From Variovorax sp. PAMC26660 (lineage in GTDB: Bacteria > Pseudomonadota > Gammaproteobacteria > Burkholderiales > Burkholderiaceae_C): a DNA stretch of 64,000 bases. This document shows positions 37,417-44,805 of this stretch, piece after piece. The notes beneath the pieces are model-generated. The model made no database searches. It had not been told where the DNA came from and worked only from the letters and a program-made list of their open reading frames with translations. Location: contig NZ_CP060295.1 in the NCBI RefSeq assembly GCF_014302995.1, forward strand, positions 6,935,501 through 6,999,500. Reading direction: 5' to 3'. Every line of letters starts with the position of its first letter. Positions within the stretch are counted from its first letter, which is position 1. The position numbers and the translations under genes were made by a program.

Positions 37417-37889
37417 GGATCTGGATCGACACCGAGTTCAACGGGCATGAGGGAGAACTGATCTCGCTGGCTCTCGTCGACGAGGATGGGGCCAGTTTCT
37501 ATCGCTACGTGCACTGTGCAGAGCCCGAGCCTTGGGTTGCCGCAAATGTGTTGCCTGTTCTGGGCCTCTACAGTCTCGCCCCCGAGCGCAAAGCGCCCGC
37601 TTCACGCCAGCCCAGCAATGTCTGGACGCTTGCGTACCTTCAGCGTGCGCTTGCCCAGTGGCTTGAGGTCTACGAGAGCATCCACCTCGTCGCGGACTGG
37701 CCTGAAGACATCGCCCACTTCTGTCGACTGCTGATTACCGGGCCCGGCACACGCCTCGACACCCCTCCGCTGACCATGGAGATCCGTCGCGATCTCGATG
37801 CTGAATCACTGGTGCCACACAACGCGCTGGAGGACGCGCGCGCGATGCGTGCCGTACACCTTGCATACGAGAAGGCGGGGTGCCTGTGA
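37413..37889 (+). CDS. DEDD-family 3'-5' exonuclease
   Basis: 158 aa with RNase H-like exonuclease motifs: IDTEFNG (ExoI Asp and Glu), an Asp in VADWPED, and HNALEDARAM (ExoIII, DEDDh type). Likely degrades or trims DNA or RNA during phage replication. Translation is coupled at both ends (ATGA with the kinase fragment, GTGA with the next gene). Confidence 0.8.
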   Translation: MRIWIDTEFNGHEGELISLALVDEDGASFYRYVHCAEPEPWVAANVLPVLGLYSLAPERKAPASRQPSNVWTLAYLQRALAQWLEVYESIHLVADWPEDIAHFCRLLITGPGTRLDTPPLTMEIRRDLDAESLVPHNALEDARAMRAVHLAYEKAGCL

Positions 37890-38926
37890 CGTCGCCACTT
37901 CAAACAGCGCACGACCACGCCGTGGGCGCCGAACCGGCAGATGAACTCATTGTGTGCACCGTCGCAGCACCACGCCAGATGGCGATGGCCGGCGTATACA
38001 CCGGCGCCGAGTTGCTCACGCGTTCGAGCCGACCTGGTGCTTATGACGCCATGGCTATTCCCAGCCTGTTCAATGGGCGCAAGCGACTGCCGGGCGATCA
38101 CGAGGCGGCAACGGTATACGTGCCACGCGAGATCGCCCCGCAGCCGCTCAAGGTCAGCCCACGCAACAGCATCGATGAGCCGCGCACGCTGACGCGCGAG
38201 TTCCCAACGGTCTACCAACCGCGCGGCGAGTACCGACCGCATGCAGGCAGCACGCCGGCGAAGGTGCTGGCTCATCTGCGAGCCTTGGGCGGGTTCATCT
38301 CCCATGCCGAGATCTGCGAGCGCTTCGACATCAAGCGCAGCGCGATCACCGCCGCCTTCAAGCCAATCCTGAAGCATGGCGTGCTGGTGCGCCAGGTCGT
38401 TGACGGCTACACGGGCTTTTCACTTCCCGGCTGGTCCGCTCCGCTTCCGCGCGTTCCGTCAGAACCATTTCAAACCGCATGGCGTGCAGAGGTCGACGAG
38501 CTCCACGCCGTTCAAGCTGCTGGAAAAGAAATGCCAACGACGGGCGAGAAACTGAACATCGTCTTTGCGACCGGCGCCCGCGACTTTCTGTCTCCGGGCA
38601 ATGAAAACCGCCGCTTCTGGCCCATCCAACCAGCCACGGTCACCGCGCTGACCAAAGACGAGTCCTCGGAAGTCTCAGCGTTCCTTCGCGCGCTTCCGGA
38701 AGAGCTGCACTACCGCCCAGTTGGTCAAGGGCAGCAGGGCGACGCCAGTAAGTTCACCCCCGACCAACTGAGCGCGCTCTACGCACTCAGCCTGCGCGAG
38801 GCCGAGCTCGGTTTGCTGCTCGGCTATCTCGCCGTCCTGCAGCTGCGCCAGCATTTCGCGGATGGCGATCGCATCTACCCGTTCCCCCCACTCACCGAGC
38901 CGCCTCGGCTCACCGATGCGGCCTGA
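37886..38926 (+). CDS. Phage protein with central winged-helix-like segment, unknown function
   Basis: 346 aa from the GTG at 37886, coupled to the exonuclease. A region near the middle (STPAKVLAHLRALGGFISHA through KHGVLVRQVVDGYTGFSL) looks like a winged helix. A later stretch, ARDFLSPGNENRRFWPI, recalls the NRRFWP motif of VapE-type phage helicases/primases but without the ATPase core, so it may be a leftover of a fusion. Function not assigned. Confidence 0.6.
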   Translation: MTSPLQTAHDHAVGAEPADELIVCTVAAPRQMAMAGVYTGAELLTRSSRPGAYDAMAIPSLFNGRKRLPGDHEAATVYVPREIAPQPLKVSPRNSIDEPRTLTREFPTVYQPRGEYRPHAGSTPAKVLAHLRALGGFISHAEICERFDIKRSAITAAFKPILKHGVLVRQVVDGYTGFSLPGWSAPLPRVPSEPFQTAWRAEVDELHAVQAAGKEMPTTGEKLNIVFATGARDFLSPGNENRRFWPIQPATVTALTKDESSEVSAFLRALPEELHYRPVGQGQQGDASKFTPDQLSALYALSLREAELGLLLGYLAVLQLRQHFADGDRIYPFPPLTEPPRLTDAA

Positions 38927-38941
38927 GCCGCTGGAGATCTC

Positions 38942-39964
38942 ATGTCCCTTAAAGAATTCGATGCGGCCGATGGCCACGCGCAAACAGAGACCACAGCCGC
39001 AGTCGACCAGTTCGCAGTCGTTGACCTCAACCTGATTGCGACGAGCCGCACCAACCCGCGCAAGACCTTCAACGAGGCCAAGATGCAGGACTTGGCCGAG
39101 AGCATCCGCGCCAGCGGCGTGCACCAGCCCATCCTGCTGCGTCCGCTGCCAAGCAATCGCCTCGAGGACACGTTCCGCAACCGCGGCGATGGCAACCCGC
39201 TGCCCACCTATGAACTCGTGTCCGGCGAACGTCGGTACCGGGCCAGCAAGATCGCGGGACAGCCCACCATCCCCGCGATGATCCGCCAGCTCAGCGATGC
39301 GGCCGTGTTGGAGATCCAGATCGTCGAAAACCTGCAGCGTGACGACTTGTCCGAGCTCGAGGAGGCCGAGGGCTACCAGCTGCTGTGCGACGAGACCGGC
39401 ATCGCCAAGGACAAGGTTGGCGAGCGCATTGGCAAGAGCCGCAGCTACGTCTATGGCCGCATGAAGCTGCTCGAGCTCACAAGTGCTCCGCGTGAGGCGC
39501 TGCGGACCGGCGACATCGACGGCAGCAAGGCCCTACTCATCGCTCGCATCCCCGACGAGAAGCTGCAAATCAAGGCGCTAGAGGCCGCGACCGAGAAGGA
39601 CCACCAGGGCTCGCCGCGGTTGAGCTACGCGAGACTGCGGAGGGCCTTGAAAAGCTCTGTGCCAAATGCGACGAATGGTGGCCGGCCGACCGCGAGTTCT
39701 TCTTCAGCGAACCGGAAGGCGTACACAAGCTTTTCTACTGCTGCAAGGCCTGCTACCGCGAGCACCTCGACCCGAGGCGACTCGATAAACCGAACGGCCT
39801 CAGTCAGGACCGCTCCCGTGTTCTCCCTTCACTCTTTGGAGCGTCCACATGATCGGAACGCAAGCTACTGGCGCCATCCAAGGCGTCGTAATCAGCGCGG
39901 TTTCGCACGAAGGACTGACGGTCACGGTCGACGGTCGCCCTGCCCGCCTTGCAGTCGTAACTGA
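38942..39964 (+). CDS. ParB-like nuclease-domain protein, 3' end replaced by deletion
   Basis: The first ~230 codons encode a ParB/RepB-family protein: LIATSRTNPRKTFNEAK (start of the ParB domain), VSGERRYRASKIAG, IVENLQRDDLSELEEAEGY, then a helix-turn-helix with GKSRSYVYGRMKLL. After about 39620 the frame becomes Ser/Thr/Arg-rich and lacks similarity, because it runs out of frame through a zinc-ribbon gene. The native C-terminus is therefore lost. DNA binding may survive. Start ATG with GGAG nearby. Confidence 0.78.
   Translation: MSLKEFDAADGHAQTETTAAVDQFAVVDLNLIATSRTNPRKTFNEAKMQDLAESIRASGVHQPILLRPLPSNRLEDTFRNRGDGNPLPTYELVSGERRYRASKIAGQPTIPAMIRQLSDAAVLEIQIVENLQRDDLSELEEAEGYQLLCDETGIAKDKVGERIGKSRSYVYGRMKLLELTSAPREALRTGDIDGSKALLIARIPDEKLQIKALEAATEKDHQGSPRLSYARLRRALKSSVPNATNGGRPTASSSSANRKAYTSFSTAARPATASTSTRGDSINRTASVRTAPVFSLHSLERPHDRNASYWRHPRRRNQRGFARRTDGHGRRSPCPPCSRN
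39622..39852 (+). pseudogene. 3' fragment of a zinc-ribbon phage gene
   Basis: In the frame offset from ParB the DNA encodes EKLCAKCDEWWPADREFFFS, then HKLFYCCKACYREHLDPRR, ending FGAST. The paired Cys motifs (CAKC and CKAC) and EWWPADREFF are typical of small phage zinc proteins. There is no start; the 5' end was lost at the join with parB near 39620. The stop overlaps the next ATG (ATGA). Confidence 0.7.
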
Positions 39965-40106
39965 GGATGGCGAGGTCATCGCCGCCGGCGTCGATGTCGC
40001 CCGCGAGGCGCGTGCCGTGGCCGTCAACAGCTACCGAGGCTTTCTCAAGGGAAAGGGATTTCTGCGCGTGCTAAGCAAGCCCATCGCGAAGAACGAGGTG
40101 CGCTGA
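39849..40106 (+). CDS. Small phage protein, unknown function
   Basis: 85 aa, MIGTQATGAIQGVVISAVS at the start. Predicted small beta-rich domain (VVISAVSHEGLTVTVDG, RLAVVTEDGEVIAAG) and a basic C-terminus. ATG coupled to the zinc-ribbon stop. Not recognised. Confidence 0.6.
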   Translation: MIGTQATGAIQGVVISAVSHEGLTVTVDGRPARLAVVTEDGEVIAAGVDVAREARAVAVNSYRGFLKGKGFLRVLSKPIAKNEVR

Positions 40107-40135
40107 GGGATACCGCAGCGAGCGGGCTCCCTCAG
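40103..40135. terminator. Hairpin between convergent phage genes
   Basis: CTGAGGG (40103-40109) pairs with CCCTCAG (40129-40135) around a 19-base loop, between the ends of two convergent genes. There is no U-run on either strand, so termination is uncertain. Confidence 0.3.
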
Positions 40136-40593
40136 CCCGAATCTGGAGTGTTCCGATTGAACACACCGCTGAGCACGCCCAGACCGGGTACAGGCGGCAG
40201 TGCCGGAAGGTTAGTTAAGAGGGCGTCAATCCGGGCCAAGATCGGCACCATGTTAGGGGCATGAAACATGGTTTGAGTGCGCGACCAATGCAGCATCACA
40301 AGTTTGTGAGTCCCATTGCTGCCATCGTTCAGCGGAAGATCCAACGACCTTGGCTCGCCCGCGGCCGTGTAAACGAAGATCCAGTCGTTCGGTTCGAGCA
40401 ACCCGTTGCCGAACCAGAACATTGCGTCGCGGATCGGGACTGCACCACCTCCACCATTCGCCAACCCTTGCATCAAAACATAGCTGGCCATGTCGACGTG
40501 TTCATTCACGCGGATCACGATCCGTTCAGCATTTGGTATGCCACGGTCAAACACGCCTGTCAGGCTCAGTTCGCCTAACGTTCCTTGCATCAT
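40132..40593 (-). CDS. Accessory protein B of the attR-side pair, unknown
   Basis: 153 aa, apparently soluble and beta-rich (ERIVIRVNEHVDMASYVLM, then WFGNGLLEPNDWIFVYTAAG and HKLVMLHWSRTQTMFHA), with a Pro-rich tail. No family recognised. It is translated after the coiled-coil membrane protein with a 4-bp overlap. The place at the prophage edge, oriented against the early genes, is typical for lysogenic-conversion genes. Confidence 0.6.
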   Translation of the reverse strand: MMQGTLGELSLTGVFDRGIPNAERIVIRVNEHVDMASYVLMQGLANGGGGAVPIRDAMFWFGNGLLEPNDWIFVYTAAGEPRSLDLPLNDGSNGTHKLVMLHWSRTQTMFHAPNMVPILARIDALLTNLPALPPVPGLGVLSGVFNRNTPDSG

Positions 40594-41120
40594 TTTGCTT
40601 TTCTCTCAGGTACGCCGAAAACACTGAATACCACCAGGACGGCTCCCACGGCTGCGACAACCACGGCAATCGGAAACTGCGCCTTATAGAGATCTATCGC
40701 GACACCTAGGAGCGCCGCACCGCCAACGCCAAAAAGACCACGGAGAGATTCGATCTTCGATTTGGTGCCAAGGCGCTCACGCAGAACCTCGTTCGCGGTT
40801 TTCAGCTCCCCCACTTCGTCTTTCAGGCTGTCATTCGCTTTCGACAGCGAGCGCAAATCTGCTTTTTGCTGGGCGATCGTATCTTCCATTTGCTGCATGC
40901 TCGCCGCGACGATTTGAGCTGCAAGATCATGGCCAAGAGATCGCGGGTTTGCCGCAGCCACGCCAGTCACAAGCCTCGTGACATGCGCCATCGCCAGGGG
41001 AACTACCGCAGAGACGACCTCATCACCTCGGGCCGCTCGTTGCGTTCCAGCAGTAGCCTCAGGCGGCGATGCCGGAGCGTCTTGGTCCACTATTGGGTGC
41101 GATAGAGGCAGCGTCGCCAT
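40590..41120 (-). CDS. Accessory protein A of the attR-side pair, coiled-coil membrane protein
   Basis: 176 aa. A polar N-terminus leads to a predicted coiled-coil (about residues 75-125: QQKADLRSLSKANDSLKD and following heptads). Two close membrane helices follow near the C-terminus (FGVGGAALLGVAIDLY, FPIAVVVAAVGAVLVVFSVF). ATG 26 bp inside attR. No good own promoter is visible; transcripts from phaR would read through the rimO stub into it. Family not recognised. Confidence 0.62.
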   Translation of the reverse strand: MATLPLSHPIVDQDAPASPPEATAGTQRAARGDEVVSAVVPLAMAHVTRLVTGVAAANPRSLGHDLAAQIVAASMQQMEDTIAQQKADLRSLSKANDSLKDEVGELKTANEVLRERLGTKSKIESLRGLFGVGGAALLGVAIDLYKAQFPIAVVVAAVGAVLVVFSVFGVPERKAK

Positions 41121-41129
41121 GGGTATATT

Positions 41130-41219
41130 TCAAGTATCGTTCGCGCAGCCCAGGCTCACAAAGCCGACCTTGGGGGCGGTCGACTTGATCGTACGTTCGG
41201 GGGAGGCAACTTCGCTCAT
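41130..41219 (-). pseudogene. Native 5' end of rimO, cut off by the prophage
   Basis: Begins ATG at 41219, 39 bp after the phaR stop. It encodes MSEVASPERTIKSTAP and then KVGFVSLGC, the exact N-terminal pattern of RimO, followed by four phage-encoded residues (ANDT) and a stop. It is a 29-codon stub that probably is still transcribed with phaR. Confidence 0.92.
41131..41162. other. attR, right prophage junction inside rimO
   Basis: Crossover assigned to CA at 41146-41147. Left arm (phage) AAGTATCGTTCGCG; right arm (host) GCCCAGGCTCAC. Joining the host arms of attL and attR rebuilds a continuous rimO reading frame through [10 protein letters not shown]. Confidence 0.82.
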
Positions 41220-41258
41220 ATGCCTCTATTGTCCCAGCTATCGGTGACGGCGGGGCAT

Positions 41259-41819
41259 TCAGGGACGCTTGATGCCAAAGGCCCCCAATACCTGCTCGGT
41301 GTTTTTCTGCATCTGCTCCTGCATCTGCAGGAAGACATTCTTCGATTGCTCGACGTAGTTGCCCATCAGCCCCTGCAGCATTGGCGACTGCATGGTCATG
41401 AATTTCGACCACATCTCCGGCGTCAGGCCCTCGGCCTTGTCGGCAAGCTGGGCCTGCACCTCGGTCATCGCCTGGATGTTTTTCTCAAGGTAGGGCCCCA
41501 TGTAGCCCTGCATCGCCTGCCCATAGAAACGGATGATGTGGGCCAGCACCGGCTCGGTAAACATCGGCGCGCCACCCGCCTCTTCTTCGAGAATGATCTG
41601 CAGCAGGATGGTGCGCGTAAGGTCGTCGCCGGTCTTGGCATCACGCACCACGAATTGCGCGTTCTGGATCACCAACTGCTTGACCTCGGTCAACGTGATG
41701 TACGTGGATGTCTCGGTGTCGTAGAGCCTTCGGTTGGGGTACTTCTTGATCACACGTTGTACGGGCTTGACCCCGGACTTCTTGCTCTGCACTGCGGACT
41801 CCTTCACATGGACGCCCAT
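41259..41819 (-). CDS. phaR: Polyhydroxyalkanoate synthesis repressor PhaR
   Basis: DNA- and PHB-binding regulator of phasin and PHA genes. 186 aa from the ATG at 41819. The N-terminal PHB accumulation domain shows VIKKYPNRRLYDTETSTYIT, and the middle domain has LLQIILEEEAGGAPMFTEPVL. The C-terminus is Gln/Met-rich. Before the prophage arrived it was immediately followed by rimO, which suggests an original phaR-rimO operon. Confidence 0.94.
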   Translation of the reverse strand: MGVHVKESAVQSKKSGVKPVQRVIKKYPNRRLYDTETSTYITLTEVKQLVIQNAQFVVRDAKTGDDLTRTILLQIILEEEAGGAPMFTEPVLAHIIRFYGQAMQGYMGPYLEKNIQAMTEVQAQLADKAEGLTPEMWSKFMTMQSPMLQGLMGNYVEQSKNVFLQMQEQMQKNTEQVLGAFGIKRP

Positions 41820-41894
41820 GTCATCGGATGATTCTAGGGAGCGGTTTTGCTGCACCGCGACAAGGTTTACCCTGACCGCGCCCCGCACTTTTGC

Positions 41895-42263
41895 TCAGTC
41901 CGGCGATGTTGCGTACTCGGCACCGCATGCGTGGCAAACCGCCGACTCGGGGCGCTCTTCAACTGCATCGCGAAAACGCAAGGGACTTTTCTGTCCATAG
42001 ACCACCCAGCAGCGCGGGCAGTGCTCCTGACCCAAGGTCGGAAGGTAGGCGCGGGCACGCTGCTCGGCGCGCTCCTCGGTCAGCGGCATGCCTTGTCGTT
42101 CGGCGCGCGCCACCTCGCGCGCAGCCATGGTGTCAGTTCGGCCACTTGCATGGTCGTTGATGCCATAAACGGCGCGCGCGAACTCGATGGGAGCCTGCCT
42201 GAGCAGTGCCGCCACGCGCTTGTCGGCATGCGCTCGATCAACCAGCGTCGATCGCGTATTCAT
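41895..42263 (-). CDS. Zinc-ribbon-like protein of unknown function
   Basis: 122 aa from ATG 42263 (MNTRSTLVDRAHADKR). Two CxxC pairs in the C-terminal half (HCPRCWV and VCHACGAEY) suggest a zinc ribbon; the N-terminal half is helical and charged. It lies upstream of phaR in the same direction. Not recognised further. Confidence 0.7.
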   Translation of the reverse strand: MNTRSTLVDRAHADKRVAALLRQAPIEFARAVYGINDHASGRTDTMAAREVARAERQGMPLTEERAEQRARAYLPTLGQEHCPRCWVVYGQKSPLRFRDAVEERPESAVCHACGAEYATSPD

Positions 42264-42432
42264 CGAATCGCTTATCAAGAAAATTGGAGAGGATTTGCAG
42301 AACGACCAAGGTAGCACAACAACATGGCTAAGGTCTTTTGCTGCGTCATCACAAGGGACGATTTGAACACCGGGGAACCCGGTGAAAGCTCTGTTCAACT
42401 GGTCCGGTGGTTGGCCGGGGTTGAACAGAAAT

Positions 42433-42509
42433 TGGTAGGCGCGATTGGACTCGAACCAACGACCCCCACCATGTCAAGGTGGTGCTCTAACCAGCTGAGC
42501 TACGCGCCT
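42433..42509 (-). tRNA. tRNA-Val (anticodon GAC)
   Basis: 77 nt with encoded CCA on the minus strand. Acceptor AGGCGCG/CGCGCCT, D-arm TAGCTCAGCTGGTTAGAGC, anticodon loop TTGACAT between CCACC and GGTGG, T-arm GTTGGTTCGAGTCCAAT. Confidence 0.97.
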
Positions 42510-42557
42510 AAGGATGTGTCCGAGAAGCAGTTATTGTAGCAGGAGAAAACGCGCTTT

Positions 42558-44798
42558 TTAGCGGCGGCGTGCAGATCGCACACCAATCACTGCTGTGACC
42601 ACGCCAAGCACCTGTGTGAGCCGTGCTGCATCGGCGATTTCCACGGTGAACGTCATCCATGCCGTGCCCTTGATCGATTGCGTCTGCACACCGATCACAT
42701 TCATCTTTTCTCGTGCGAACACGTCGGAGATATCTCGCAGCAGGCCCTGGCGGTCTGCAGCTTCCACAGACACATCCACCGCATAGACCGGCACTTCAGC
42801 GCCCTTCTTTGCGGCGCCCCATTCAACATCGATCACACGCTCGCCATCTCGCGTGGCCATCGTGCGGAAGTTGCTGCAATCGGCGCGGTGAACGCTGACG
42901 CCGTGGCCTCTGGTGACGAAGCCGCGAATGGCATCGGGCGGCGCGGGCTTGCAGCACTTGGCGAGTTGCGTCATCAATGAAGACACGCCCACCACCAGCA
43001 CGCCGCCCTTGCCAGACTTCTCGCTGCCGCGCGCCTTCTTGATCAGCACACCATCGTCGGGCCCTGGCGCGGGTTCCGGCGGACGCAACAGCGTCTCGAT
43101 GTTGCGCAGCGAAAACTCGTCCTTGCCGACGACCTCGAACAGATGATCCGCAGACTTGAAGCCAAGCTGCGAGGCCAGGTCTTCGAGCCGCATGGCCGTC
43201 TTGCCTTCGCGCTGCAGCAACTTCTCGACCGCCTCGCGTCCACGCGCCACGGTCTCATGCGTGATCTGCGCGTTGAACCATGCACGCACCTTGGCGCGTG
43301 CACGATGGCTGGCCAGATAGCCCAGCTCCGCATTGAGCCAGTCGCGCGACGGTCCGCCCTCCTTGGCAGCGATGATCTCGACCGTCTGCCCATTCGACAG
43401 CGGCGTATTGAGCGGCACCATCGCGCCGTCAACGCGCGCACCACGGCAGCGATGGCCCAGCGTGGTGTGCACGGTGTAGGCAAAGTCGACCGGCGTCGCG
43501 CCCTGCGGCAACTCGACGATCGCCGCATCGGGCGTCAGCACATAGATGCGGTCGTCGAACAACCCCTGCCCCTGCAGGCCACCCGACAGATCGCGCTCCC
43601 ATGCCAGCAGTTGGCGCAGCACCGCGATCTTGGCGTCGTACTCGCCGCTCGCCCAGACGCCCGCATAGCCTTTGTGCCCTGCTTCCTTGTAGGCCCAGTG
43701 CGCGGCCACGCCATGCTCGGCGTGGTCGTGCATTTCCTCCGTGCGGATCTGGATCTCGATGGGCTTGCCCGGCTTGCCGTCGACCAGTTCCCGCACCACC
43801 GTGTGCAGCGACTGATAGCCGTTCGGCTTGGGCCGGGCGATGTAGTCGTCGAACTCTTCGTCGATGGGCTCGAAATGCGAATGCACCCAGGCCAGCGCCG
43901 CATAGCAATCCTTGACGTCGGACACCACCACGCGCAGCGCGAGGATGTCGAACACCTGCGCGAAGTCGAGCGACTTGCCGCGCATTTTCTTGACGATGCT
44001 GTAGATGTTCTTCGGGCGCCCCTGCACCGCGGCATGCACACCCTCGGCCTGCAGTTCTTCCTCGAGTTGGGAGCGCAGTTGCTCGATATGGCCCTCGCGC
44101 TCGATCCGCTTCTCGTCGAGCAGCCGCGCAATCAGCTTGTAGGTTTCGGGTTCGAGAAAGCGGAAGGAAAGATCCTCGACCTCCCACTTCACCTGCCAGA
44201 TGCCCAGCCGATTGGCGAGCGGCGCAAACACCTGCAGCGACTCGCGCGCCACGCTCTCGGGCGCCGGCTGCTTGCTGGCCGCCGCATGGCGCAAGGTCTG
44301 CAGGCGTGAAGCCAGCCGCAGCATCACCACGCGCAGATCGCGCGAGAACGCGAGCAACATCTTGCGCACGTTCTCTGTCTGCGCGCCGGCGCCTTCAAGG
44401 TGATTGCCCTGCGAGGCCGAACGCGCCTGCTCCTGCACGCGAACCAGCTTGGTGGTCTCGACCGCGAGCGCCGCGAAGTTGTCGCCGAACACCTTGGCGA
44501 TCACCTCCTGCGGGCGATTCAGGTGCTGGCAGGAATAGACCAGGTAGCTCGCCGCCTGCATGGCTTCGGAGCCGCCCATCTTCGCGACGATGGTGGCTAC
44601 TGCATCCGCATGCGCGAGCGTGTTCTCACCGGTGTCCAGCTTCTCATCTGCGATCAGCGGCTCGGCAAATGCACGAGCGCGGGCGAGCATGTTCTCGATC
44701 ACGGGCGTGCGGTCGGCCGTTGCGGCGGACAACGGATAGTCGACCATGGCCGTGTCGGACATGGGTGCCGTCTGGAGGCTCGAAGACTCGCGCTTCAC
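42558..44798 (-). CDS. relA: GTP pyrophosphokinase RelA
   Basis: Stringent-response (p)ppGpp synthetase activated by uncharged tRNA on the ribosome. About 746 aa. The N-terminal hydrolase-like domain lacks the HD pair (LAHADAVATIVAKMGG), so hydrolase activity is not expected. The synthetase domain has RPKNIYSIVKKM and EEFDDYIARPKPNGYQSLHT; EFDD is the acidic ExDD loop of RelA rather than the basic loop of SpoT/Rel. TGS (YVLTPDAAIVELPQGATPVD), zinc-finger (AKCCKPAPPD) and ACT domains follow. GTG at 44798 is taken as start; an ATG at 44762 is also possible. Confidence 0.95.
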   Translation of the reverse strand: MKRESSSLQTAPMSDTAMVDYPLSAATADRTPVIENMLARARAFAEPLIADEKLDTGENTLAHADAVATIVAKMGGSEAMQAASYLVYSCQHLNRPQEVIAKVFGDNFAALAVETTKLVRVQEQARSASQGNHLEGAGAQTENVRKMLLAFSRDLRVVMLRLASRLQTLRHAAASKQPAPESVARESLQVFAPLANRLGIWQVKWEVEDLSFRFLEPETYKLIARLLDEKRIEREGHIEQLRSQLEEELQAEGVHAAVQGRPKNIYSIVKKMRGKSLDFAQVFDILALRVVVSDVKDCYAALAWVHSHFEPIDEEFDDYIARPKPNGYQSLHTVVRELVDGKPGKPIEIQIRTEEMHDHAEHGVAAHWAYKEAGHKGYAGVWASGEYDAKIAVLRQLLAWERDLSGGLQGQGLFDDRIYVLTPDAAIVELPQGATPVDFAYTVHTTLGHRCRGARVDGAMVPLNTPLSNGQTVEIIAAKEGGPSRDWLNAELGYLASHRARAKVRAWFNAQITHETVARGREAVEKLLQREGKTAMRLEDLASQLGFKSADHLFEVVGKDEFSLRNIETLLRPPEPAPGPDDGVLIKKARGSEKSGKGGVLVVGVSSLMTQLAKCCKPAPPDAIRGFVTRGHGVSVHRADCSNFRTMATRDGERVIDVEWGAAKKGAEVPVYAVDVSVEAADRQGLLRDISDVFAREKMNVIGVQTQSIKGTAWMTFTVEIADAARLTQVLGVVTAVIGVRSARRR

Positions 44799-44805
44799 GC
44801 TTCAC

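Larger units (their letters stand above)
26298..41146. mobile_element. Defective prophage (14.85 kb) integrated in rimO by a large serine integrase
   Basis: Bounded by attL (CA at 26297-26298) and attR (CA at 41146-41147). It contains the integrase, a LexA-box locus, SRAP and nuclease genes, lysis cassette, tail-tip genes, fragments of structural and early genes, and an accessory pair beside attR. No terminase, portal, capsid or complete tape-measure gene is present, and at least three joins show internal deletions. It cannot form virions alone. Host genes flank it on both sides, the two halves of rimO being its outer borders. Confidence 0.93.

Noticed and set aside
39640..39964. C-terminal third of the ParB frame as a real domain
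   Set aside because: Its Ser/Thr/Arg composition comes from reading a zinc-ribbon gene in the wrong frame.
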